A program made the translations under genes and the position numbers. From assembly GCA_026986005.1 (NCBI GenBank), contig JALSPK010000028.1, positions 1-58,517 of the forward strand: DNA of 58,517 bases. The letters are read 5' to 3'. The notes under the pieces were generated by a model. The model was given only the letters and a program-made list of their open reading frames with translations. It ran no database searches and was not told the DNA's origin. This DNA is from Saprospiraceae bacterium (GTDB lineage: Bacteria; Bacteroidota; Bacteroidia; Chitinophagales; Saprospiraceae). Positions within the stretch are counted from its first letter, which is position 1; the number at the start of each line of letters is the position of its first letter. Below are positions 18,479-27,000 of this stretch, one piece after another.

Positions 18479-18533
18479 CTGTCAATAATGTCTTTAAAAT
18501 TCATAAATAATCTTCTGCGATATTTTATCCATT
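18479..18533 (+). repeat. Copy of a dispersed intergenic repeat
   Basis: This segment aligns with 32571-32622, sharing CTGTC, ATAA, TTAAAATT, AATCTT and TGCGAT in order with one single-base gap. It lies between the convergent nagB-like and DUF937 genes. Confidence 0.5.
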
Positions 18534-18540
18534 TATTGTA

Positions 18541-19197
18541 TTACCTTAATAGTATCCAAATAAGGATCAATAATGCCATTACGGGAAATAACCATTTCCA
18601 CAATCCGGTACTTGATTTTACATGTTCAGATTGATAGCCTTCAATGGAATGAATTTTAATTTCGCTTTTTGTTTTACTAAACAAACTTCTCAGCTCTGGG
18701 TTTACTTTTGATAAGTCTTTGTTTTCCTTCGTAAAGAAGTTGCTCAATCCTTGAGTATCAAGGTTTTTACTATTTATTATTTCTGCTATTTTTCCTAATG
18801 CAATAGGAGTTAAAAAGCAGAGTAGTTTTGCGCCAATTGGTTTTGAAAGTCCGGCTTTTCTTATCAATATATCCTCTAATTCGGATTGTTTATTGCCAAA
18901 TATAAAACTTAGAAAAGTAGAACCCAAATTTATAAAATCTGAAGTTTTCTCTTTGGTTTCTAAAACACTATCTAAGTTAAAAGAATTGCTTTGGTTAAAT
19001 TTCTTCTCTTTTATAAGGTCAAAAATAGATTCTGCTCCTTTTATGCTACTTCCATTGAGTGCAATTCCTCCCAATAGACCGGATAATACTTCTTCTAAAG
19101 CCGGATTTGTTTCCAGAGGAGATAATCCTATAAATCTCGATATTTTATCAACAACGACATCGGATAGTGCTACTTTTATATTGTCAGTTAAATTCAT
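18541..19197 (-). CDS. DUF937-like protein with C-terminal membrane anchor
   Basis: The start chosen is ATG 19197 (MNLTDNIKVALSDVVV); the frame extends 22 codons upstream. The 218-residue protein has an N-terminal helical part with ALEEVLSGLLGGIALNGSS and LGSTFLSFIFGNKQSELEDIL, the layout of DUF937 proteins (YidB-like), and ends with one transmembrane helix (KWLFPVMALLILIWILL) with no domain after it. Function is unknown. It lies alone on the minus strand. Confidence 0.6.
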   Translation of the reverse strand: MNLTDNIKVALSDVVVDKISRFIGLSPLETNPALEEVLSGLLGGIALNGSSIKGAESIFDLIKEKKFNQSNSFNLDSVLETKEKTSDFINLGSTFLSFIFGNKQSELEDILIRKAGLSKPIGAKLLCFLTPIALGKIAEIINSKNLDTQGLSNFFTKENKDLSKVNPELRSLFSKTKSEIKIHSIEGYQSEHVKSSTGLWKWLFPVMALLILIWILLR

Positions 19198-19373
19198 TTC
19201 TATTGTATTAATACAAAAAATCGATTCTGAGTATATGACTGAATAATTACAAAAAAGGCACATTTTTTTTAAAATTTAATTGGAAAATACCGAAAAAATA
19301 TAGCGATTGTTTCATAATCGCCTGAATTTCATATATGTTTGCATGCATTGTTTTTCTTAGGATAAACATATTG

Positions 19374-19658
19374 TTATTTATCGGGATAGCTTTTATGTTC
19401 AAGAAGTATGGAGATTAAAGCACTGTGTTCACTGTTTTTTAATTTGCATTCAAAGACCAAATCGGCAAAAGTTTCTTTTAGTTTACTGGGAATATAGCTG
19501 TTTTTTGTAAATTTTAAAGTGTTTAGATCAATAACATTCAATACGTCTTTAGGTAAAAATGTTTTGAAGAAATCCTTTGCTACATCGGTCTTGGACAATA
19601 TTGATTTGAAGAATTTGTCGTGGATGTTATTTATATTTTGGTTATCCATTGGGTACAT
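19374..19658 (-). pseudogene. Truncated Rpn/PD-(D/E)XK nuclease-transposase family remnant
   Basis: A 94-residue ORF whose N-terminus (IHDKFFKSILSKTDVAKDFFKTFLP) and end (DLVFECKLKN... ISILLEHKSYPDK) match the start of the Rpn recombination-promoting nuclease/putative transposase family, usually about 300 residues. The D-x(n)-E-x-K nuclease core is interrupted by a stop immediately after YPDK, and no continuation is found in the other frames. It is therefore most likely a decayed fragment; two start codons (19658, 19649) are possible. Confidence 0.6.
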
Positions 19659-19943
19659 ATAGTTTAATTTGTCTGAAATTGTTGAAATGTCCGTGTTTTT
19701 TTCGATGTTGACCCTTTCATGAAACAGGCTTTGAAGTCACGCTATCAAGTGCTTTCATATCTTAATTTACGTCTCTATTTGTATTGCCGAAAATTTATTT
19801 ATGACAAAACAAGAATAAAAAGACAAAATGAAATTTAAAATTACGAATTGCGATTGATGAATTAACAAGTAAATAAATTAACCAAGTAAATCATGTCAAA
19901 CAGAAGAAGAATAATCATGTCCAACAAAACATAAAAGTCTAGA
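19659..19943. other. Intergenic region between Rpn remnant and nifS-selD
   Basis: AT-rich, without a supported gene. It has a short imperfect direct repeat, AATCATGTCAAACA near 19891 and AATCATGTCCAACA near 19913. It may hold decayed sequence linked to the Rpn remnant. Confidence 0.3.
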
Positions 19944-22154
19944 TTAAGACTTTATTATATTAATCTTTCCTTTGCCATTCTTGGTAAATTCCCCGATAAT
20001 ACCAACATTTATTAATCCTTTTTCTAATAATTTATTAATATACGGCAATGCTTTTGCTCTTGGCAAAGCGACAAGTAATCCGCCGGAAGTCTGGGCATCG
20101 TTTAATAATAGTTGATTTGTCCTTGTATAATTGCCATAATTTACATCTTTTTTAACATAATCAAGGTTATTATGAGTTCCGCCCGGAATAATTCCTGCGG
20201 TAGCAAAAGATTTGGCTTCCCTAATAAATGGTATATTATCAAAATGGATATTCACATCGCATTTTGATGCTTTGGTCATTTCTCTAAGATGTCCTAATAG
20301 GCCGAATCCCGTGACATCAGTACAAGCGTGCACATCATATTCTAACATGGTTTCAGCAGCGGTTTTATTAAGTTGGCTCATCAATGCTGTAACTTCTTTT
20401 TTTAGATTGTCATCTACCAGCCCTCTTTTTAATGCGGTAGATATGATTCCTGTACCTATTGGTTTAGTAAGTACTAATACATCTCCAGGTTTTGCACCTT
20501 CATTTTTTATTATTTTATGGGGATGGATTGTTCCTGATACTACCATTCCATATTTTGGTTCCGGATCTTCAATTGTATGTCCCCCCAGTACAGCAATTCC
20601 AGCTTCTTTTGCTTTGTCATGGGCTCCTTTTAGTATTTCTTCAAGTACGGATAAAGGTAATGTATCTTCAGGAAAACCTACTATGTTAAGTGCAAAGATT
20701 GGTTTAGCTCCCATTGCATATATATCACTTAAAGCATTAGCTGCCGCGATTGCACCAAAATCATAAGGGGAGTCAACGATAGGTGTGAAAAAATCCAATG
20801 TTTGAACCAAGGCAAGATCATCATTTAATTTGTAAACGGTAGCATCATCTGAAGTTTCTGTTCCTACCATTACATTTTCATCAAAAAAGAAAGGTAGATT
20901 TTGCAATACCTTCTCTAAGTTTTGAGGTTGAATTTTGCAAGCACAACCAAGTCCGTGAGTGTAATGAGTAAGCTTTATCTCCTTTGTTTCTTGTATCCTG
21001 ATATTGTTTGTATTTTCATATTTTGGCATCAATGATTTTACTGTTTCTATAATTTCATTTGCTGCAATCTTTATGTCTTGCATTGTAATGTCTCTACCTG
21101 TAGAAAATCTTATTGTACCCATTGCATAATCAAGAGGAATCATCATTGCTTCCAGTACGGCAGAGACATCAATACTTTCTGCATGACAAGCAGCACCAGC
21201 TGAGGCTGCCACGCCTTCAAGTCTTGATATAAGTGTATTTGCCTCAACTCTTGGAAATGAAATGCTAAGAGTGTTGGGAAGTCTTTTATCTGGATGCCCG
21301 TTGAGCTTGATTTCAGGTAATTGTTTCTGTAATATCTCATATAGATAATCTCTAGTTTTTTTATAGTGTTTTATATTCTCGATTAAGTTATTGTTTGCGA
21401 GCTCACAAGCTTTGCCCAGTCCTACTATTTCAAGAACATTTTCAGTTCCGGCTCTAAGATTTTGTTCATGATCAGCGCCGTAAATTAGCTTTTCCAACTT
21501 GATGCCATCCTTAATATAAAGAGCACCGATTCCTTTAGGGGCATACAGCTTATGCCCTGCTATACTCATTAAGTCAATGCCCATTTCTTTGATATCTACA
21601 GGTATTTTACCTAGAGATTGAGCAGCATCAGAATGAAAAAACACGTTGTATGTTTTTGCTATTTTTGATAGTTCTTTTATTGGTTGAATAGTGCCTACTT
21701 CATTATTTGCATGCATGATTGTTATCAAGATTGTTGTTTCTTTTATTGCTGCTTCGAGATCTTTTGGAGAAACCATACCGTATTTGTCTACCGGTAGATA
21801 TGTTATTTCAAAACCGAATTTTTCAAGGTATCTGCAAACCTCAAAAACAGCCGGATGTTCAATTGATGATGTAATTATATGATTGCCTTTGTCTTTGTTT
21901 GCAAATGCTATTCCTCTAATCGCAAAGTTGTTAGACTCTGTGCCACCACTTGTGAACACAATCTCTGAAGGTTCACAATTTATAAATTCTGCTATCTGTA
22001 ACCTAGCTTTTTCAACAGCCAATTTAGTTTTTATGCCGTAAGAATGAACGCTCGAAGGATTACCGAAGTATTCATCAAGAAATGGTCTCATAGCATCTGC
22101 GACTTCTTTAGCAATAGGTGTTGTGGCATTAAAATCTAGATATATCGGCCTCAT
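19944..22154 (-). CDS. selD: Bifunctional cysteine desulfurase / selenide, water dikinase
   Basis: Starting at ATG 22154 (MRPIYLDFNATTP), 14 codons inside the longest frame, gives 736 residues. Residues 1-375 are a NifS/IscS-type cysteine desulfurase: FTSGGTESNN (67-76), HSDAAQS (174-180), PLP lysine K202 in AGHKLYAP and the sulfur-carrying C323 in ASAGAACHAES. Residues about 395-735 are SelD: C404 and K407 in GLGCACK match C17 and K20 of E. coli SelD, followed by the DDA segment and the glycine-rich KPIGTGI loop. The fusion would liberate selenium (or sulfur) from selenocysteine (or cysteine) and make selenophosphate directly. The C404 codon is TGT, so it is not selenocysteine. No selA, selB or mnmH is in the window. 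Confidence 0.93.
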   Translation of the reverse strand: MRPIYLDFNATTPIAKEVADAMRPFLDEYFGNPSSVHSYGIKTKLAVEKARLQIAEFINCEPSEIVFTSGGTESNNFAIRGIAFANKDKGNHIITSSIEHPAVFEVCRYLEKFGFEITYLPVDKYGMVSPKDLEAAIKETTILITIMHANNEVGTIQPIKELSKIAKTYNVFFHSDAAQSLGKIPVDIKEMGIDLMSIAGHKLYAPKGIGALYIKDGIKLEKLIYGADHEQNLRAGTENVLEIVGLGKACELANNNLIENIKHYKKTRDYLYEILQKQLPEIKLNGHPDKRLPNTLSISFPRVEANTLISRLEGVAASAGAACHAESIDVSAVLEAMMIPLDYAMGTIRFSTGRDITMQDIKIAANEIIETVKSLMPKYENTNNIRIQETKEIKLTHYTHGLGCACKIQPQNLEKVLQNLPFFFDENVMVGTETSDDATVYKLNDDLALVQTLDFFTPIVDSPYDFGAIAAANALSDIYAMGAKPIFALNIVGFPEDTLPLSVLEEILKGAHDKAKEAGIAVLGGHTIEDPEPKYGMVVSGTIHPHKIIKNEGAKPGDVLVLTKPIGTGIISTALKRGLVDDNLKKEVTALMSQLNKTAAETMLEYDVHACTDVTGFGLLGHLREMTKASKCDVNIHFDNIPFIREAKSFATAGIIPGGTHNNLDYVKKDVNYGNYTRTNQLLLNDAQTSGGLLVALPRAKALPYINKLLEKGLINVGIIGEFTKNGKGKINIIKS

Positions 22155-22345
22155 GTTTTGTGATTTTTTATTCTGTTTTTTAAATAGATAATGCAATATT
22201 ACGAAAAAACTAAGTTAGAGATTTAATGAAGATAGATATATTTTTATAAATGATACAGGTACTTTGAAAATGGTATATTTTAGACTTACTTGATGTTGTC
22301 TTAATTTTGCTAAAATAATATGTATTTGTATTTTATCTTAAAAAA

Positions 22346-22378
22346 TTGCAAAAAAGCAATTTGCAATCGGTATCTTTG
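22346..22378 (+). promoter_or_regulatory. Candidate promoter of the 22412 gene cluster
   Basis: TATCTTTG (22371-22378) is a perfect -7 box with TTG 22 bp upstream (22346-22348). The 14-mer TTTGCAATCGGTAT (22360-22373) overlapping it also occurs at 35527-35540 upstream of parC. Confidence 0.5.
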
Positions 22379-22411
22379 GAGTTTTATTACTTATCTTGTT
22401 AAATAGAATAT

Positions 22412-22942
22412 ATGAATTTATCTAATTTAAAGAAGAAGATTAAAGATTTGGATGGTGTCCTGAAAAATTCTAAAAATTATAGGAAAGCATGGGATAGTGG
22501 TCTCAAGGATTTTATTGTTAATACATTAGAAATGATCGTCAAAAAAGCTAAATTGAAGGCTGATGTAAATCATGCAGATCATATACAAGGTTTGGAAGCA
22601 GTATCTTTAGCCTTGGGGTTTGCGGAAAGTGGCATCTATGAAAAAATGACCAATAAGGTAAAAAAGCCATTGATTAGAATGAATGGCATTTTGATTTTTC
22701 AGCAGTTATTTAATGGGAAAATATCTGTTTTTATCAATTATCCTTATATTGAAGGTGTAGGAGATCCTAAAAATCCGGAGATGTTTGAAATAGTTAGGCC
22801 GCATGAACTTACAGAAGAGAAGATTGTAGAATATGTTGAGGGTTTTATTGAAAAAGTAATAGATTGGGAGGATTATGATGATGATATTCCACCTAAGGCA
22901 ACAGGAATCGGATTTAATCACCAATCAGCTTCATTAAAATAA
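22412..22942 (+). CDS. Conserved-looking hypothetical protein
   Basis: A 176-residue soluble protein that I do not recognise. It starts with a charged helical segment (NLKKKIKDLDGVLKNSKNYRKAW), has a central DHIQGLEAVSLALGFAESG helix and a beta-rich region (LIRMNGILIFQQLFNGKISVFINYPYIEG), and ends acidic (DWEDYDDDIPP). No signal peptide, Cys cluster or catalytic motif is seen. Its stop codon overlaps the next start by 1 bp (TAATG), so it is translationally coupled to the CPBP protease gene and likely part of the same operon as the M1 peptidase and scpA. Confidence 0.7.
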   Translation: MNLSNLKKKIKDLDGVLKNSKNYRKAWDSGLKDFIVNTLEMIVKKAKLKADVNHADHIQGLEAVSLALGFAESGIYEKMTNKVKKPLIRMNGILIFQQLFNGKISVFINYPYIEGVGDPKNPEMFEIVRPHELTEEKIVEYVEGFIEKVIDWEDYDDDIPPKATGIGFNHQSASLK

Positions 22943-23871
22943 TGCATGTATTTTACAACAATGTAGGAAGGGGAAACAATAGTTTATTTCATTATGTATT
23001 TACTATTTTGCTTACTATAACCGGATACATATTTGGTCAAATACCATTATATACTGCTATGTATTGGTCTTTGAGCAATAACGTAGATGTTGGTAGGGAT
23101 GCTTTAGAGCAATTTCAAAAAAATCCTGACTTTTCCATTTTACATATCGATAAGAATATAGGGTTCTTTTTAATACTGATATTTTTTGTTTTTGCATTAT
23201 TGGCTTTGTATATAGGTGTCCGTTTTATTCATAAGAGGAATTTTATGACCTTGATATCTCCTTCCGGTCGTTTTGATTGGAAAAGGTATTTATGGAGTGC
23301 TATTTCGTGGTTTGGATTATTGCTATTGGTTGAACTTGCCATGTATTTTTATGAGCCCTCCAATTATATTTTTAGATCTCCAAGTTTATCTTTTATTTTA
23401 TTGCTATTAATATCCGTTATTATATTACCTATCCAGACGGCATTTGAAGAGATATTTACACGAGGATATTTGCTCCAATCGGTTGCGTTTAATACAAGGA
23501 GTGTTTTTATTGGCTTTTTGGTAAGTGTTTTTGTGTTTGCTATGATGCATGGTTTTAATCCGGAAACATTCAAATATGGTTTTTGGATGATGATGTCCTA
23601 TTATTTTTCTGCTGCTATATTATTGGGATTGATTGTAGTATTTGATAGGAGATTAGAATTGGCAATCGGCGTACATACCGCTACCAATATGTTTGGGGCA
23701 TTATTGGTTTCCTATAAAGGTGCTGCTCTTCAAACAGATTCGATTTTTTTGACAAATGAAATAAATCCATTAGTTTTGGCGATTGAAATAGTGGTATTAG
23801 GTATTTTCTTTTTATTTATATCCTATAAAAAATATAAATGGGATATTTTAAATTCTTTTAAAAATGATTAG
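22942..23871 (+). CDS. CPBP-family intramembrane glutamic endopeptidase
   Basis: A 309-residue membrane protein with about seven or eight hydrophobic helices. The CPBP/Abi active-site motifs are intact: EEIFTRG (E169, E170, R174), MMHGFNP (H203) and HTATNMFG (H245). The family cleaves or processes prenylated or membrane peptides in eukaryotes and has varied or unknown roles in bacteria. It overlaps the gene before it by 1 bp and the M1 peptidase after it by 8 bp, so the three are co-translated. Confidence 0.88.
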   Translation: MHVFYNNVGRGNNSLFHYVFTILLTITGYIFGQIPLYTAMYWSLSNNVDVGRDALEQFQKNPDFSILHIDKNIGFFLILIFFVFALLALYIGVRFIHKRNFMTLISPSGRFDWKRYLWSAISWFGLLLLVELAMYFYEPSNYIFRSPSLSFILLLLISVIILPIQTAFEEIFTRGYLLQSVAFNTRSVFIGFLVSVFVFAMMHGFNPETFKYGFWMMMSYYFSAAILLGLIVVFDRRLELAIGVHTATNMFGALLVSYKGAALQTDSIFLTNEINPLVLAIEIVVLGIFFLFISYKKYKWDILNSFKND

Positions 23872-25672
23872 TCTTAAGTCTTTAGCGTTTTTTACGATGT
23901 TGGTTTTTTCTGTACAATTAATGTCACAGCAGTGTGATTATTGGCAACAACGTGTTGATTATACTATGAAAATTGACATGGATGTTAAAAAGCATTCATA
24001 TAAAGGTTTTCAGCATTTGGTTTATTACAATAATTCACCGGATACTATTTATAAGGTATACTATCATCTTTTTTATAATGCATTTAAACCCGGAAGTATG
24101 ATGGATGTCAGGGCTAGGACTATTTTGGATCCTGAGAGGGGGATGGACACATCCATTTCGAGGTTAAATAAAAATGAGATTGGATATGAGGATATTAAAA
24201 TATTGAAACAATGTGGTGTGGATCTAAAATTTGAAATGCATGAAACTATTTTGAAAGCCATATTAAATGTTCCATTGAATCCTGGAGATAGTACTATATT
24301 GGATATGATATACGAGGTTCAAATTCCCAAAATGTGTAGGAGGGCGGGTAGAGATAGTAAGCAAGGTGTTGACTATAGTATGTCTCAATGGTATCCCAAA
24401 TTGGCAGAATATGACAGAGATGGTTGGCATCCTGACCCTTATATTGCGAGGGAATTTTATGGGGTTTGGGGGAATTATAATGTGGTTATTGATTTAGATG
24501 AAAAATATGTATTAGGTGCGGGAGCTGAAAAGATTAGTTCCACGGGTTTGGGAAATGGAAAAACAAGATGGAGTCTTAAAGCAACAAATGTTCATGATTT
24601 TGTTTGGGCTGCTGATAGGGACTATAAGTATTATACTTTACAAGCTAATGACAGGACAAAATTCAATTTTTATTATCAGGATATTGGTAAAAGGGATAGT
24701 TTGTGGCATGTTTTTGGTCCGATTATGGTAGAGGCATTTAAATTTATGAACAAAAGATATGGCAAGTATCAATACCCTGTGTACAATTTTATAGAAGGAG
24801 GCGATGGAGGAATGGAATATCCTATGGCAACACTTATAACAGGTAAAAGATCGGTAAATAGTCTTGTAGGCCTTTGTGCACATGAATTTATGCACAGTTG
24901 GTATCAAATGCAATTAGCCACAAATGAAAGTTTGTATGCATGGATGGATGAAGGTTTTACAAGTTTTGCAGCCGTGGAAGTATTATTGTATTTGACCAAT
25001 AAAGGTCTTATTAAAAGAAAAATTAAAGATTTTCCATTTAGTAGAGAATATAAGTCGTATATAAGATACATGAAATCTGAGGTTTATGAACCAATGAATA
25101 TACATGCAGATCATTTTAATACTAATTATGCATATTCACGAACAGCATATACAGGAGGCGTTGTATTTTTAAAGCAATTGGAATATGTGATTGGTAAAAA
25201 AGCATTTGATATAGGTCTTTTGGATTATTTTGATAAATGGAAATTCAAACATCCTTCTCCAAATGATTTTATAAGAGTGATGGAAAGGGCTTCAGATTTA
25301 GAATTGGATTGGTATTTACAAGATTTTGTAGAGTCAGCTAAATTTACAGATTTTGCAATTGATTCTGTGTATGCTGAATCGGATCATACCACTTTAGTAT
25401 TGGAAAACAAAGGTAGTTTGCATATGCCGGTTGATATTGTTATAAGGTTAAACAATGGGAAGAAGTTTTATTACAATATTCCAAAATTGCTGATGTTTGG
25501 TCATAAAGAACAAGATATTTACACGTTTGAATTTCTTAAGCCTTGGTCATGGGTAAACAAGAAATACAAAGTTGAAATAAATGAAGATATTAATAGTATA
25601 AAGTCTATTGAAATCGACCCTTCCCAAAGGCTGTTTGATCTTAATAGAAATGATAATGTATGGGAAAATTGA
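23864..25672 (+). CDS. Secreted M1-family metallopeptidase
   Basis: A 602-residue protein with an N-terminal signal peptide (LAFFTMLVFSVQLMSQ). The M1 catalytic core is complete: GGMEYP exopeptidase motif (315-320), HEFMH zinc motif (340-344) and the third ligand E363 in WMDEGFTSF. It probably trims peptides in the periplasm or at the surface. The usual C-terminal HEAT domain of long aminopeptidase N is absent, which is common in Bacteroidota M1 proteins of 550-650 residues. Its start overlaps the CPBP gene by 8 bp and it ends 17 bp before scpA. Confidence 0.92.
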   Translation: MISLKSLAFFTMLVFSVQLMSQQCDYWQQRVDYTMKIDMDVKKHSYKGFQHLVYYNNSPDTIYKVYYHLFYNAFKPGSMMDVRARTILDPERGMDTSISRLNKNEIGYEDIKILKQCGVDLKFEMHETILKAILNVPLNPGDSTILDMIYEVQIPKMCRRAGRDSKQGVDYSMSQWYPKLAEYDRDGWHPDPYIAREFYGVWGNYNVVIDLDEKYVLGAGAEKISSTGLGNGKTRWSLKATNVHDFVWAADRDYKYYTLQANDRTKFNFYYQDIGKRDSLWHVFGPIMVEAFKFMNKRYGKYQYPVYNFIEGGDGGMEYPMATLITGKRSVNSLVGLCAHEFMHSWYQMQLATNESLYAWMDEGFTSFAAVEVLLYLTNKGLIKRKIKDFPFSREYKSYIRYMKSEVYEPMNIHADHFNTNYAYSRTAYTGGVVFLKQLEYVIGKKAFDIGLLDYFDKWKFKHPSPNDFIRVMERASDLELDWYLQDFVESAKFTDFAIDSVYAESDHTTLVLENKGSLHMPVDIVIRLNNGKKFYYNIPKLLMFGHKEQDIYTFEFLKPWSWVNKKYKVEINEDINSIKSIEIDPSQRLFDLNRNDNVWEN

Positions 25673-25689
25673 AAGTTTATTAAAGTAGG

Positions 25690-26436
25690 ATGAAACAGAC
25701 ATCAGATACATTTAATATTAAGACAGAGCACTTTGAAGGTCCGTTTGATTTGCTCTTATTTTTCATTCGACGCGATGAATTGGATATCAATAATATACCA
25801 ATTTTTAAGATTACTGAAGACTTTCTTGATTATATTCATCAATTAGAAAATCTAAATCTTGATGTAGCAAGTGAATTTATTCTTATGGCTGCAACATTGA
25901 TTAGAATAAAAACAAAATTGTTATTACCTAGAAAAGAACTGGATGAACTTGGTAATGAGATCGATCCAAGAGAAGAATTAATAAGAAAATTAATCGAATA
26001 TAAAAAAATAAAAGGAATATTAGATGACTTTCGAGAGCTTGAGAAAGAGAGGGCGAAGAAGTTTGAGCGAGGAAATACTAAAAAGGAATTAAAGAAAATA
26101 GCTGGAACTGTCCTTTTGGATGTTGAAATGGAATCAATTTCTTTATTTAAATTGATGAAAGCGTTTGAAAAGGTAGTTGATAGGTTAGAAGAACGCAAAT
26201 CAAAGAGGATACATACGGTTAGGTTTTATAAATATAAGGTTAAAGATCAGAAGAAAAAGATAATTTCTCTAGTGAGGACAAGAGGAAAATTAAGTTTTAA
26301 CAAAGTGTTTGTTGAAATAGAAAATCGTATTCATGCTGTTGTTACTTTTTTGGCAATGCTTGAATTATTAACTTCCGGTGACATAGAGATAACTCTTGGA
26401 GATGGTGCTAATAATTTTTGGATACAAGCCAAATAA
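25690..26436 (+). CDS. scpA: Segregation and condensation protein A
   Basis: A 248-residue kleisin of the bacterial condensin. The N-terminal segment FEGPFDLLLFFIRRDELDINNIPI is the family signature, followed by AATLIRIKTKLLLP and a C-terminal winged-helix part (RGKLSFNKVFVEIENRIHAVVTFLAMLELL). It bridges SMC heads with ScpB; neither smc nor scpB is adjacent. It is last in the coupled run that starts at 22412. Confidence 0.95.
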   Translation: MKQTSDTFNIKTEHFEGPFDLLLFFIRRDELDINNIPIFKITEDFLDYIHQLENLNLDVASEFILMAATLIRIKTKLLLPRKELDELGNEIDPREELIRKLIEYKKIKGILDDFRELEKERAKKFERGNTKKELKKIAGTVLLDVEMESISLFKLMKAFEKVVDRLEERKSKRIHTVRFYKYKVKDQKKKIISLVRTRGKLSFNKVFVEIENRIHAVVTFLAMLELLTSGDIEITLGDGANNFWIQAK

Positions 26437-26495
26437 TTTTATGTATGTGTAATGATATTGAAAAGTAATCACATTTTTTTTAATCAAAAGCAAAA

Positions 26496-26987
26496 ATGAA
26501 ATTAGTTATTAAGAAAGGAAGAACTTCTGTATTTCATATGCTTGATTTTTTGAAGTTTAAATCCTCATATGATGCTGATATTTTTGTTACAGAGTCTATG
26601 TTTTATACCGACGATTCTTGTGATAGCGGATGGAGTAAACTTTGGGGTATTTCGCTTGGTCATATTCATTGGAACAATAGTTATAGAATTGTTTATAGGA
26701 TTGTAAAAGGACAAATGTGGATTGGTTACTATGCCTATATAGGGGGGGTGTCTCCACAAGTTAATAAAGACTTTAAAGGTGTTTTGTTAAAAGGTGTTGA
26801 AATTGGTGAAAAATTGTTCTTTTCAATAAAGTTCAACGAAGAAAATGTTGTCATATGTATTATCTCAGGATACAATAAATATGAAGCTACTTTACCATTG
26901 CCCACAGGATTTAATTTTCCAATTACTAAATGCTATCCTAACATAAAGTGTCCGGCTTCAAGCGATATTATTTTTGATTTCAGTTAA
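26496..26987 (+). CDS. Hypothetical beta-rich protein
   Basis: A 163-residue protein without signal peptide or membrane segment. It is rich in aromatic residues and beta-strand patterns (WSKLWGISLGHIHWNNSYRIV, WIGYYAYIGGV). The KLWGIS-x-GHIHWNNSYR stretch resembles a group of small Bacteroidota hypotheticals with a KL-x-G-x-S...HH-x-NS-x-R core, but I cannot name a function. It lies between scpA and the aminotransferase gene with short spacers (59 and 13 bp), so it may share their transcript. Confidence 0.65.
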   Translation: MKLVIKKGRTSVFHMLDFLKFKSSYDADIFVTESMFYTDDSCDSGWSKLWGISLGHIHWNNSYRIVYRIVKGQMWIGYYAYIGGVSPQVNKDFKGVLLKGVEIGEKLFFSIKFNEENVVICIISGYNKYEATLPLPTGFNFPITKCYPNIKCPASSDIIFDFS

Positions 26988-27000
26988 AATAAGCAAAAAA

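Noticed and set aside
20941-20956. Selenocysteine codon in SelD
   Set aside because: The active-site codon is TGT (Cys), not TGA, and no in-frame TGA needs explaining.
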